From Anaspis maculata (lineage: Eukaryota; Arthropoda; Insecta; Coleoptera; Scraptiidae), in NCBI GenBank assembly GCA_949128115.1, contig OX421966.1:55983416-56047415 (forward strand): a stretch of DNA of 64,000 nt, read 5' to 3'. Below, one piece after another: positions 1 through 9,483 of the stretch. The notes below the pieces were generated by a model that saw only the letters and a list, made by a program, of their open reading frames with translations, was not told the origin of the DNA and ran no database searches. How positions within the stretch are numbered: the stretch's first letter is position 1; each line of letters opens with the position of its first letter. Both the position numbers and the translations under genes were made by a program.

Positions 1-1189
1 TTCCCCTCAGTACCGGAGCAGTCAGTTCGACTTTTCTGCAGCGTGTGAACGGTACTATCACAATTTTGGCCGGGTTGATGCTAAAGCCCTCTTCCAAGCA
101 CCATTGATTAATAGTCCCTAATCCCTTTTTTCTCACTTTTTCCAGTAGGTACTAATGCATTTTCAAATTATTCTTGTCCCCCATATAATTTTCCCATCGC
201 AAGTAACCCTTCCACCTGCCTCCTCTTGATTTTTGCTCAAAATATCTCCCGCCTCGTTTCTGATGTCAGTGGTACTTGGCTAGATATCCCTAAAATAAGT
301 CAGTCTCCCTCATACTTCTCACTCATCTTCCACTTCATTGCCTCCGCTTCTCTATCCGTTGTTATTTGGCTTTCCTGCACTTTCGAATTATTTCAGACAT
401 CGTGACAATATTTACTTATTACTAAAGAAATACAGCAATCCGTGGATACAATGGCTGATAGGTGTATTCATTTTAGAGTCGAAAGGACCCAAGTTACTCT
501 GATTCAACTTGCCCAAAAAAAGAAAATTGCAAAAAACTCGACTTTTTTTAGGAATTAATCATTTACTTACTACTGCTGCCATCACCCTACATTAAGAGTT
601 TCAGGTAATGTTCATCAACAAAAGGTAAAACGTTGATGATCGTTTCCATTTTATATGTAGGTCGAATAAAAAATATAAGCCGAATTATAATAATTAATTT
701 CGATTTTTTTGTCGGTCATCTTGTCTTCGGGGCCTTGTGTTGAACTTCCCGGTGGCTCACTTTGGCCACCTGTCTAAATTGCCTTCCACGACCCTAAAAA
801 ACAATTGTACATTACATTAGGTGCAGTCAGTTCAGTCGAGAAAAAAACGTTACAAAATATTGGGAAAAAATGTAGTTTTCTCATTTACTTGTGCTGTTAC
901 CCTACATTACTTTTTTTTAATTATCTATATTCTTCAACAAAAGAGTGAACATAAATATAACCGTTGAAATTTCATTCGTAGGTCAACTAAAGGCCGAGTT
1001 ATAATTGTTTCCGATATTTTTGAGCCGCCATGCGCCATCTTGTTTCCGGTGTCCTGCAGAAAACTTCCCAGAGACTCAATTTGGCCACCCTTCTTAAATG
1101 TCTCTAAGGATCTCAAAGAACAAATTTTAAAGGGTGGCCAAACTTTTACAGACATGGTAACTCCCAACTATGCATTCATATGTACTATT
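1..1189. other. Non-genic AT-rich sequence
   Basis: I see no exon-like reading frame with splice sites and no strong repeat here, only short accidental open frames. If the V-ATPase H gene at 6348-7291 continues leftward with a long intron, this stretch could be intronic; otherwise it is spacer. Confidence 0.4.
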
Positions 1190-1707
1190 GAGGTTTTCCT
1201 GGAAAATTCAACTTTGACCAGAAAATTTATTATGGGTATAATTTCAATTATTATGGAAGGTTCTTCAAGTTTGTTTGAATCTCGCTCTCAAATTCTAACT
1301 TCCCACTTCCCAAGTGACGTTTAGTACAAAAATTTACATCCGTTCCTTGCTACTCGTCGGGAAAGTTTTGGGGTGACACAACCGTTTTTTCTTAAATGGT
1401 CAATTCGAGGGTCCATTGCTACAAAATGAGTCAACGCCTTTGTGCAAAACAGCTTTATTTTTCTGCATGAATTTATCGTTGAGGTCAATATTGAAAAAGA
1501 AAAGATGGCTCTGCTTATTTACTTCAATTTTCTAAGCCTCGTAAGACGTAGTGACCTAGGCTATTTGTGGTTGCCTTTTTTATGCTTTTTTGTGATTATT
1601 ATTATTATTTCCATTTTTTCCCAGTTTCCTAGCAAAATGTACCTAAATCTTCCATATCTTCCGAACGGTTTAACATACCGACGACATTTGAAGACGATCG
1701 GTCAAAT

Positions 1708-1710
1708 ATA

Positions 1711-1744
<34 letters not shown>

Positions 1745-1750
1745 TAATAA
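1708..1750 (+). repeat. (TAA)n microsatellite
   Basis: Uninterrupted AAT/TAA trinucleotide run of about 40 bases, with one slip near its right end. Confidence 0.9.
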
Positions 1751-2639
1751 AGGTCTTTATTGAGTGAAAAAACTAATTGAAGGGCGAAGTCTAGCCAAGC
1801 TATTCTACTTAACGAGAACAACAAGAAATCAAAAAACAGGAAAAATCGAGGGAAAAGTTATTTAAGTGCACCATGAATCAAATTAAATAATTAAACATTC
1901 TAACCAAAAACAAATCAAAAAAGACTACATTATGAGTAAATTCAAAAAATGTAACAAAACATGAAATGTAAGTAATCACCTATTACACACATGCACAAAC
2001 AATATTAAACGTAACATGAATACTAGATTAAGCATAATGGGACCTTGCAATTGAAAAACTCAACGTGAGGTCGCCACTACTGTATGATTGGGCCTACTTC
2101 GATGAAGTGGCCCTAACGACGGGTGAACACGGGAGTTTTGAGTAGCCTGACCAGTGAATGACAGTGACGTTTGACCTCTTCACACTGTGAGATTTTTAAT
2201 TTTTAATTCTACTGTCCATCGAAATTATGAACGGGAAGTTTGGCAAACTGAAGCTGGAAGAGTGTTGAAAGCTGAGTTGAGGAAACGTAAATCACAAAAG
2301 GATCAACAAGTGTATCATCATTTTGAAATTTTGATGAACAGGTATCTGACCGAAAAGTTTCTCTCTAACATACATCCGACCCGCTTGTTGCATGGATCAA
2401 AAGGGATGAAATAGCATTTGATTTAAATGTTGTTTTGCCTGGTGCAAGCCCTATGCCTGTATAGAAACCTTCTCGTCTATGGTCATCAGGTTTGAAATGT
2501 GATAAACACAACCTGATTGCATGGATCGCGAAACTCATCTAAGATAACGAAGCGCAAACATGCTAACTTTTACGTCATCATATCTTTGGATCTAATCAAA
2601 CTATGTGTTTACTTTTTTTATTGAAGTACACATATGCCC

Positions 2640-2870
2640 GATTGCAAAAACGTGGTATTAAATATTTAGTTCGGTATCAAATCGTTTAATACCGGACTAA
2701 ACAGGCAAATGAAGTGCAGAAACAAAAAAATCTGACATGGGATCAAAATTTAGTACCGAACTATTCTGATACCGTACCAAATGCCGTTTACGCCCATTTT
2801 GGATTGCACAAAGGATTTGATACCGAACTAAACCCACTTAATACCGCACTAATCTAATATCACTCTGACC
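2640..2870. repeat. Small inverted-repeat element (MITE-like)
   Basis: A perfect 19-bp inverted repeat joins 2665-2683 (TTTAGTTCGGTATCAAATC) and 2814-2832. Further copies of TAATACCG and ACTAAAC-type words lie around both arms. It has no coding capacity. The outer limits are approximate. Confidence 0.5.
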
Positions 2871-3189
2871 CTGGTATTAAATTGACAGATAAAGTAGGTT
2901 CACTTGTACTGTGACTCTAGTTGTCTGGGCAAATTTTCTACTTTAGCATTGTAGGCTTGCCGCCTTTTTACCTGATGTGACCAAAATAACGTCAGATTCA
3001 TGAAATTTGGCTTAAAAATCAAAATGAACGTACTATAGACAAGGGTGAGTTCCAAGTTTCATGAAAATCGTTCCACTAATAAGAGATTTCAATATGGCGG
3101 CCAAGATGGCGGCAGAATGTTGGAATCTGACTGGGGAATAAGAATGATCATACGAAACAAAGGTGACTCCCAAGCTCCATGAAAATCGT

Positions 3190-4260
3190 TAAGTGATAAG
3201 AAATTTCAATATGGCGGCCAAGATGGCGGCAGAGCATCATTTGTCCAAAATAGGATGTATTTTGATGAAGTTCACATCGCCGGTGAATTTCACTCAAATC
3301 GGACCACTTTCAGAGAAATTCAAAATGGCGGATCAAGATGGCAGCCAAATGACAAAAATTATTGGTCAACTTTATATGGTGGACACGTACGCATTTCATT
3401 GGCGTTTGCACCACATCGATATCACTTTTCGTTGAGGCATAATTCTCCTAGTTCTATCACTTTGAAACATGTTCAATATGGAGAATACAAGATGGCGTCG
3501 GGGCATCCATTGTCCAAAATTGGATGTATTTAATTGAAGTTCACATCGCCTGCGAATTTCACTCGAATCAAACCACTTTCAGAGAAATTCAAAATGACGG
3601 ATCAAATATGGCGGCCAAGTGACAAAAACCTTTGGTCAACTTTATATGGTGGTCACGTACGCATTCGATTGGCGTTTGCACCACATTGATACCTATCTCT
3701 TTTCGTTGAGGCATAATTCTCCTAGTTCTATCACTTTCAAACATGTTCAGTATGGACAATACAAGATGTCGGCGGGGCATCAATTATCGAAAATTGGATG
3801 TATCTAATTGAAGTTCACATCGCCTGCGAATTTCACTCGAATCAGACCACTTTCAGAGAAATTCAAAATGGCGGATCAAAGATGGCGGCCAAGTGACAAA
3901 AGTCATTGGTCAACTTTATATGGTGGTCACGTATGCATTTGATTGGCGTTTGCACCACATCGATATCTCTTTTTGTTGACGCATATTTCTCCTAGTTCTA
4001 TCACTTCGAAACATGTTCAATATGGAGAATACCAGATGGCGGCGGGACATCAATTGTCGAAAATTGGATAGATCTTGATGTGGTTTACATTGCCTGCAAA
4101 TTTCATTTCAATCGGATCACTTTTAGAGAAATTCAAAATGGCGGATTAAAGATGGCGGCAAAATAACAAAAAACTAAAAGTCAACTTGACATCCTGGACA
4201 TATGTACTATTGATCAGCGTTTACACCACATCGATATCTTTGTTCCCCGAGGAATTATCC
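3190..4260 (+). repeat. About 270-bp tandem repeat, roughly four copies
   Basis: The unit carries ATGGCGGCCAAG, a run beginning AAGTTCACATCGCC, and CTCCTAGTTCTATCAC. The word CATGTTCA(A/G)TATGGA recurs at about 3470, 3743 and 4012, giving a period near 270. The first unit is degenerate and starts near 3190, and a related segment lies at 3050-3115. Another partial relative is at 40380-40470. The open frames seen inside are repeats of the same non-coding sequence. Confidence 0.8.
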
Positions 4261-4266
4261 CGGGTA

Positions 4267-4315
4267 CGGACGGACGGACGGACGGACGGACAGACGGACG
4301 GACGGACGGACGGAC
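4267..4315 (+). repeat. (GGAC)n minisatellite
   Basis: Tandem GGAC tetranucleotides with one GACA variant. It lies directly downstream of the 270-bp array and is followed by an AAAGCGCC...GTGCGCTAAAAA end (to about 4375) that recurs near 41815-41860. Confidence 0.9.
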
Positions 4316-4858
4316 AAAATGAAGCTAAAAGCGCCTTTTCCCCATTTTTTGGGAGAGTGCGCTAAAAAGCGTCGGATATTACGTCCCGCAAAAATATTCC
4401 GTCTATCTGCAGAGGATATGATTAAAAAATACGTTCCAAAAGTGGTCCGAACGACGAACGCTAAATGAAGCCAGAGCAGCCAACCGCAAAGTTTTGGGGA
4501 TTTTCTATATTTCAGATTTGGAAACTTAAAAACAAAATGTCACAGCCGACTAGAACCACGGTACAGGTGAACCTACTATAGCTGAAAATTCGATAATTTC
4601 AGGGTGATCCGTGCGTTTGATTCGGCATAAAATCAATGCAAGCCATATTATATTAACAGGTTTTATGTGCATACAAGCCATTATTTGCATATTTTCATTC
4701 AAAAAAATCGGTTGCGTCACCCCAAAACTTTCCCGACTAGTATCCAGGAACCTATGTAAATTTTTGTTCGAAGCGTCCCTTCAGGTGGGAAGTTGGAATT
4801 AGAGAAAAAGATTGAAAATAATTTCCAGGAAATTGAAAATTTTGTTAGGAAAACCAAA

Positions 4859-6347
4859 TTTGAACAAAATCAGTTGAACGGTTCAAAAGTTATGTCAAAA
4901 AATCGATTTTAAAAAGTCAACTTGAACACCCCGTATCTTTTTAATGGAGCATTTTAGGACATCGAAGCTATATTTTTTCCTGGTCCATTTTTGATGGAGA
5001 ATCTCCCCTAGAAGTTTGTAACCGTAATTGCGAAACACCCTGTATATCAAACCAAAGTACATCCTTGAAACTTTCCAAAAAGACCTGAATGGTGTAATTT
5101 CTGTCAAGGAATAAACTCAGACGGATTGATTCCGCAACGCCTCATTTTACCAATAGGCTACTGACCACTAGTGCCATTTTGAGATTTTACCATAATCGGG
5201 CTATCAAGTACACATCAGTAAACCCATTTTAAAAAGAAAAATTTAACTTTTTCCACGCGTCTATTTGTTACAGCGATTTCAAAAATTCGCGTGACGTCAT
5301 AATCTCTTCCATAAGCGCTGCGCGTGGAACTAACACAGCATGCGAGTGTCGCAGTGAGAGGAGCAGGGATAGAGATATGAGACAGTACCGTCACCAGCGT
5401 TCTATTTTAATTTTTTTAAGGCACTTAGAATTAAGATATCGCGCTGCGGTTTTCACCATAAATCATATAAAAAATTGAAGTTTTATTCTAAAAAATAAAA
5501 AATCGAGGTCACTAGCCTATTTAACTCCGTCCCTAAACATTTTCAATTTCCTTCACGTGGTGGCTCCATCACAACATGCACAAACCAACAAATACACGAG
5601 AAATGAATAATATCATCTCTGATGTCAAAACAAGTTGCAACAACCACCAAGACGTTCTTATTTTCACCACCATGGGCTCTGTGTGTCCTACGTGTTGACA
5701 GCTCAAGGTCACGCACATAGCCCATAAGCTCGTAACTGTACCTACATGATGGTGCCTGACGACTGTCATTGCTGTCGATGACCAACATGTGACCAATGAG
5801 AGCTCGGCAGCTAAAAAAAATGCTGAGTTCTGATTGGACCTGACGTCTGTCATTGCTGTCAATGACCAATATTATTTGACCAATGAGAGCTCAGCAACTA
5901 AAAAAGCTGCAGCATTTGATTGATGCTCAATGTAAGGTCACCATAAAACATTGATTTTCGCGAGTTCTCAAAGAATATTGAAGTCAAAAGTTAGAGACAT
6001 GTAGAATAATGGTAACATTGGTAACAATGGCGCGATAGATCCGATTATTGATTTTTCTTTCAATTTTCTGAGAAATCTCAAAAAGCAATGATTATGTATA
6101 ACTGGTTGCCGCTCTGGTACTGGAGCGGCAACCTAACGTTCAGTCTAACTTTGCAATTTTAACCACTAGGTGGCTTCACATTTTTGAAATCGCATTTTTT
6201 TTTCCCCAAAATTTCTTAATGTGACAGGTGACAGCTACACCAAATTCTTGTTTTCTTTTCAAGGCAATTTGGCAACATTGCAATTATTGCTGACAATAAT
6301 TGATATTATTATTAAAGGGTAACAATAACAAGTGAACAACCACAAAC
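4859..6347. other. Non-genic stretch with MITE remnants
   Basis: The part at 4860-5045 is a dispersed repeat ending in GAAACACCCTGTA; a reverse-orientation relative lies at 37599-37800. Around 5540-5935 there are related palindromic words, and 5906-5935 matches the terminal sequence of the MITE at 17317-17508. A short hairpin with 11-bp arms (GGTTGCCGCTC) sits at about 6108-6133. No exon of the flanking V-ATPase gene was recognised, although a downstream exon would be expected to the left of 6348. Confidence 0.45.
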
Positions 6348-7291
6348 CTGGATCATATCATCGACCAACACGAGAATGTACTGCAGAGTCTGGTCTTTTG
6401 AGACGTGTCCGATCAAGTTCAGGAAAGTCTGGGCGCACTGCATCCGCTGACTTTTCAGAAGCGCCTCGCGTTTGGCATGGTCGGGCACGTCAAAGGCGAC
6501 GATGAATTTGTAATCTTCTTGCGAGATCATCTGGCCCCTGGAAATGGAAGCGTTCAAGCCACAAAGCAGTTTACAAACACTCTTAATTCGGAGAACTTAC
6601 TGCAAATAGGATTGCCAGTTGACTTTTGAAGCCCTGATCTCGGTGGCCCTGTGCTGCAGGACGCTGGTGGCGGCGAGCATGTCTGAAATGGCCCACATTT
6701 TCGGGTGTGAAAAGCGGAAAAACTAACAAGAAAAACTCTCAAGTGCTTCTAAAAATAATCTCTAGGGTTTGTTTTTCTCGCCGCCGCCGCCAGCAGCAGT
6801 CCGAAATTGGCGTCGTGGCGTCGAAGCGACACGCTTTTCACGGGAATCAATTTTCCGCCGATTTTTCACTTGAGAGTTTTTCCAGTTGAGTTATTCAACT
6901 CGACTGGAATTTGGACACGATACGAAATTTAAAAATTTTGGGTTCACTGTTGTGTCATTAGCACGAATCCCGCAGTCGCGAAAATCACGTGAACGTGCAC
7001 CATCCCTCATGACTCAAAAGTTAAATGGCCTTATTTAATGAGAAACGAAATTGGTAATTTTTATCAATTTTCACGGGAATGCTTTCAACAACCTGACCTG
7101 TGATTGAGGAAATTGAGAAATTTCGAGAACCTCTGAGGGAAAACCAAAAATTGTGAGTAGGCCCTGGCTCTAGTGTTTTGTTAATTTTACGGTGAAAACG
7201 TGGTTTATTTACCGATCTTTTCATCGTCCAGGGAGCCAATGATCTCTTTGATTTTAGGGTCGGCCCCAGCAGGCACCACGGTGTTCGACAT
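6348..7291 (-). CDS. VhaSFD: V-type proton ATPase subunit H, first three coding exons (partial)
   Basis: Subunit H (SFD) is the regulatory subunit of the peripheral V1 sector of the vacuolar proton pump and is needed for ATP hydrolysis coupled to acidification. Coding exons read leftward: 7291-7213, 6682-6601 and 6537-6348, all with GT..AG borders. The phases join exactly to give 117 residues. The product contains [43 protein letters not shown] and [11 protein letters not shown], which match the N-terminal helical repeats of the family. Exon 3 ends at a donor (GTTTGTG), so the remaining roughly 350 residues of a normal subunit H are missing to the left. I found no such exons in 1-6347, so they lie beyond the window edge or across a long intron. 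It shares a short head-to-head promoter with Sen2. Confidence 0.93.
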
Positions 7292-7442
7292 TTTGCAAAA
7301 TCGGAGAAAACACCACCCAGCAGGACACCACAATTCCACAAACAAAACGGGTCTTGTGATTATTGACGGGCGCTGCCAACGTCGAGGTCACGAGTCGATC
7401 AGTTGTTTTTGACTGTTGGCAACGCGCGCGGGAAATTCAAAC
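7292..7442. promoter_or_regulatory. Shared head-to-head promoter region, V-ATPase H / Sen2
   Basis: Only 151 bases separate the two start codons, so transcription start sites and both 5' UTRs must lie within or very near this interval. I see no clear TATA box. The arrangement implies a compact bidirectional promoter; this is inference from spacing. Confidence 0.6.
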
Positions 7443-8315
7443 ATGAACTTGCTGGAAGAACCGAAACGAAAACGGACTAGGTTAAAACCGGGCCCCTCGC
7501 TGCCCAGCCAGCAATATTCCGCAATTTTCAACGGCTATACCGTAGTTGTTACCGATAAAGACGCCATGAAAGGCTTAATATCGCAAGGCTATTTCGGAAA
7601 AGCGAACTTGTCCAGGACGTATCCACAGTTCGAGAAAGAAGACGTGCTCAGACAAAGAATTTGGGAAAACAGACAAAAATTCGCCGGGAATCAAGCTAAA
7701 CAAGTCGTAACTGTGCCAGACAGCGAAGAATCTGACGGAGACGAGCAAAAATTGCAGAGTTATTTCACAAACTTGACGCCCAAATTTGAATTGGACCGTT
7801 CAGGGCTCGAAGAACAAGTCAATTTACTTCTTGAAGAAGCGTATTTCTTGCATTCGGCTTTGGGCGTGCTCACCATCAGGCAGAACAATCAGAACTTGAA
7901 CTCGGACGAAGCCTGGACGCTTTTTACAACAACCGATCAATACTTTCCACAGAATTATATCGCGTATTATCATTTTAGAGCCAAGAATTGGATTGTTAAA
8001 CCAGGCACAAGATTTGGAGCTGATTTTGTTTTGTACAAGCAAGGCCCGCCGTTTTACCATGCTTCTTACGTAGTTCTAATCGAAAATTTTGATTTACACC
8101 ACAAAAGACTTGTAGAGAAAAACAGACACTTCACGGATTTAGTTGCTTTGAAAGCAGTCAGTCGAGTAAGTGAAAACTCTAGCAAGCAAGTGCTAATATG
8201 TCAAATTTTCTGGCCAGAACTCCTTGCTTCTGAAACCAAACCGGATTTGAAGCAATTCAAAGTGAAGGAAATACTGGTGAAGAGGTGGATACCGTCTCAA
8301 GAGAGATGCAACTAA
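7443..8315 (+). CDS. TSEN2: tRNA-splicing endonuclease catalytic subunit Sen2
   Basis: Sen2 cuts the 5' splice site of pre-tRNA introns as part of the four-subunit TSEN nuclease in the nucleus. This is a single-exon gene of 290 codons. The C-terminal nuclease fold is clear: YYHFRAKNWIVKPG, then GADFVLYKQGPPFYHASY, then VSRVSENSSKQVLI. These carry the catalytic triad of the family: Tyr in LYKQGPP, His in FYHASY and Lys in NSSKQV. The end (VKEILVKRWIPSQER) also matches. The N-terminal third is basic (EPKRKRTRLKPG) with an acidic patch (DSEESDGDE). I start at the ATG at 7443; the frame is open further up to a TTG at 7416, which is not a credible animal start. It is shorter than human TSEN2, mainly in the N-terminal and linker parts. 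Confidence 0.95.
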   Translation: MNLLEEPKRKRTRLKPGPSLPSQQYSAIFNGYTVVVTDKDAMKGLISQGYFGKANLSRTYPQFEKEDVLRQRIWENRQKFAGNQAKQVVTVPDSEESDGDEQKLQSYFTNLTPKFELDRSGLEEQVNLLLEEAYFLHSALGVLTIRQNNQNLNSDEAWTLFTTTDQYFPQNYIAYYHFRAKNWIVKPGTRFGADFVLYKQGPPFYHASYVVLIENFDLHHKRLVEKNRHFTDLVALKAVSRVSENSSKQVLICQIFWPELLASETKPDLKQFKVKEILVKRWIPSQERCN

Positions 8316-8320
8316 ATTGT

Positions 8321-8353
8321 TTTATTAACAAAGAGTAATAAAGACTATTTATT
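8321..8353. terminator. Interleaved polyadenylation signals of Sen2 and CMC1
   Basis: AATAAA on the plus strand at 8337-8342 serves Sen2. On the minus strand AATAAA occurs at 8353-8348 and 8326-8321 for CMC1. The two stop codons are only 48 bases apart, so the 3' ends of the convergent transcripts probably overlap. Confidence 0.75.
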
Positions 8354-8363
8354 GAATGAAAGT

Positions 8364-8849
8364 TTACATGCTTGTTGCCATTCTCCGTTTCTTTTGAGTG
8401 ATTCCTGTTCTTCGATACTCGCTTCGTTCTTCAAGGTACTCATTTTTACAGCGTTCTTTGAACTCTTCGTTGCTGTACCAATACGTGAGACAGTCTTTCA
8501 TTGCTGCAGTTACTTTCCGGCAAGTGAACGGCATCAGAATGTTTTTCTCCTTGCAGCACTTGGTGAATTCCGCGACGTGCTCGGCGCAGTTTTCCTTTTT
8601 GGCGATCTCACGCATTTTCTTCGGTATCAACACTTCCATTTCGACCTTACGCAGGGTTTTGTCGTCGGGGTCGCCTGGAAAGTGGGGTTACGTCATGTCA
8701 TTGAGAAAAGCTCGGATCGAAAGCCTTCTTCGTTCAAAGAGTGCAATTGAACGAGCAAATTGTGGTTTACCTAGACCGTGGGGGCCGCCGGGGCCGCGCC
8801 TGTGTTTTTCATTCATTGTATTTTTGATCCTCTTCTGATCATCCGTCAT
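8364..8849 (-). CDS. CMC1: COX assembly mitochondrial protein CMC1 (twin CX9C)
   Basis: CMC1 is a small intermembrane-space protein that stabilises COX1 during cytochrome c oxidase assembly and is oxidised through the Mia40 pathway. There are two exons, 8849-8771 and 8674-8364; they join in phase to give 129 residues. Two CX9C motifs are visible: C-AEHVAEFTK-C and C-RKVTAAMKD-C. The conserved surroundings are VEMEVLIPKKMRE, FTKCCKEKN and EYLEERSEYRRTGI, ending in ATSM as in vertebrate CMC1. The first exon (MTDDQKRIKN...) is less conserved and ends in a Gly/Pro-rich stretch. There is no cleavable presequence, as expected for this class. It converges on Sen2 and diverges from the RS-protein gene. 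Confidence 0.94.
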
Positions 8850-9232
8850 TTTAAACTGACGGCAACCGGCAACGCAACTGTAGGTCGCTATTTTACCGGC
8901 ACTGTCACGACTCGCGCCGGTCCCCAATTTCACGTTTTGTTTCGTTTAAAGTTGAAGACATTTGAATTTCCAAGCCAGATTTACTAACAAAATTTTATCG
9001 TCTCAGTTTCAAACTTGGGTCTTTGTCCTTACATAAATTCAACCTGAGGCCGAAACTGAATTTGAATTAGAAATTTTTGTGAGATTGGCAACACTGCTCA
9101 CCTTTGATGACAGACGACAGACAGTGAACAGCTGACATTGACAGAACGAAATAACGGAACAGCCGTGGACGGCACAGACATGTTGAATGTAAAGATTAAT
9201 TTAGTGCAAATAGTGTTTAAAACGTAAATTAC
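8850..9232. promoter_or_regulatory. Head-to-head promoter, CMC1 / RS-domain protein, with non-coding first exon
   Basis: About 380 bases separate CMC1's start codon from a plus-strand donor GTAAGT at 9233. That donor pairs with an acceptor TTTTTCAG ending at 9455, ahead of the ATG at 9484. I infer a non-coding first exon of the RS-protein gene ending at 9232 and a 5'-UTR intron 9233-9455. No TATA box is obvious. Confidence 0.5.
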
Positions 9233-9483
9233 GTAAGTAAATCATCAAAATTACTCAGTCCTACAGATGGAGCATGGTTCAAAATCAGATTTTTCGTATT
9301 ATAACGTGTATGGAACTTGCATTGTCCATAAATGTGTCCAAAGTTGTCATAACCTAAAAATCTCGTTTTAGCGTCTTCGTCAAGCCGTCGATTTGTAATC
9401 AGTAATCACTTTGTTCATTTTTAAAGAATTCACAAAACAATTTTGAATTTTTCAGGTTGAGTTGACCACCGGCATCCCACAAC

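Larger units (their letters stand above)
1190..4858. repeat. Long-range inverted repeat, arms about 1190-1390 and 4700-4858
   Basis: The two arms are reverse complements over roughly 100-170 bases at about 80 percent by eye. The best-matching part, on the plus strand of the left arm, carries GGGAAAGTTTTGGGGTGAC (1359-1377), which is found on the minus strand near 4715-4735. Between the arms lie a TAA microsatellite, a small inverted repeat and a 270-bp tandem array. It could be one composite element or two copies of a repeat in opposite orientation. Confidence 0.55.

Noticed and set aside
3193..3807. Several overlapping 60-90 residue open frames
   Set aside because: They repeat with the 270-bp tandem unit and carry no domain.
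7416..7442. N-terminal extension of Sen2 from position 7416
   Set aside because: The codon there is TTG. Animal genes rarely start at TTG, and the ATG at 7443 is the first proper start.
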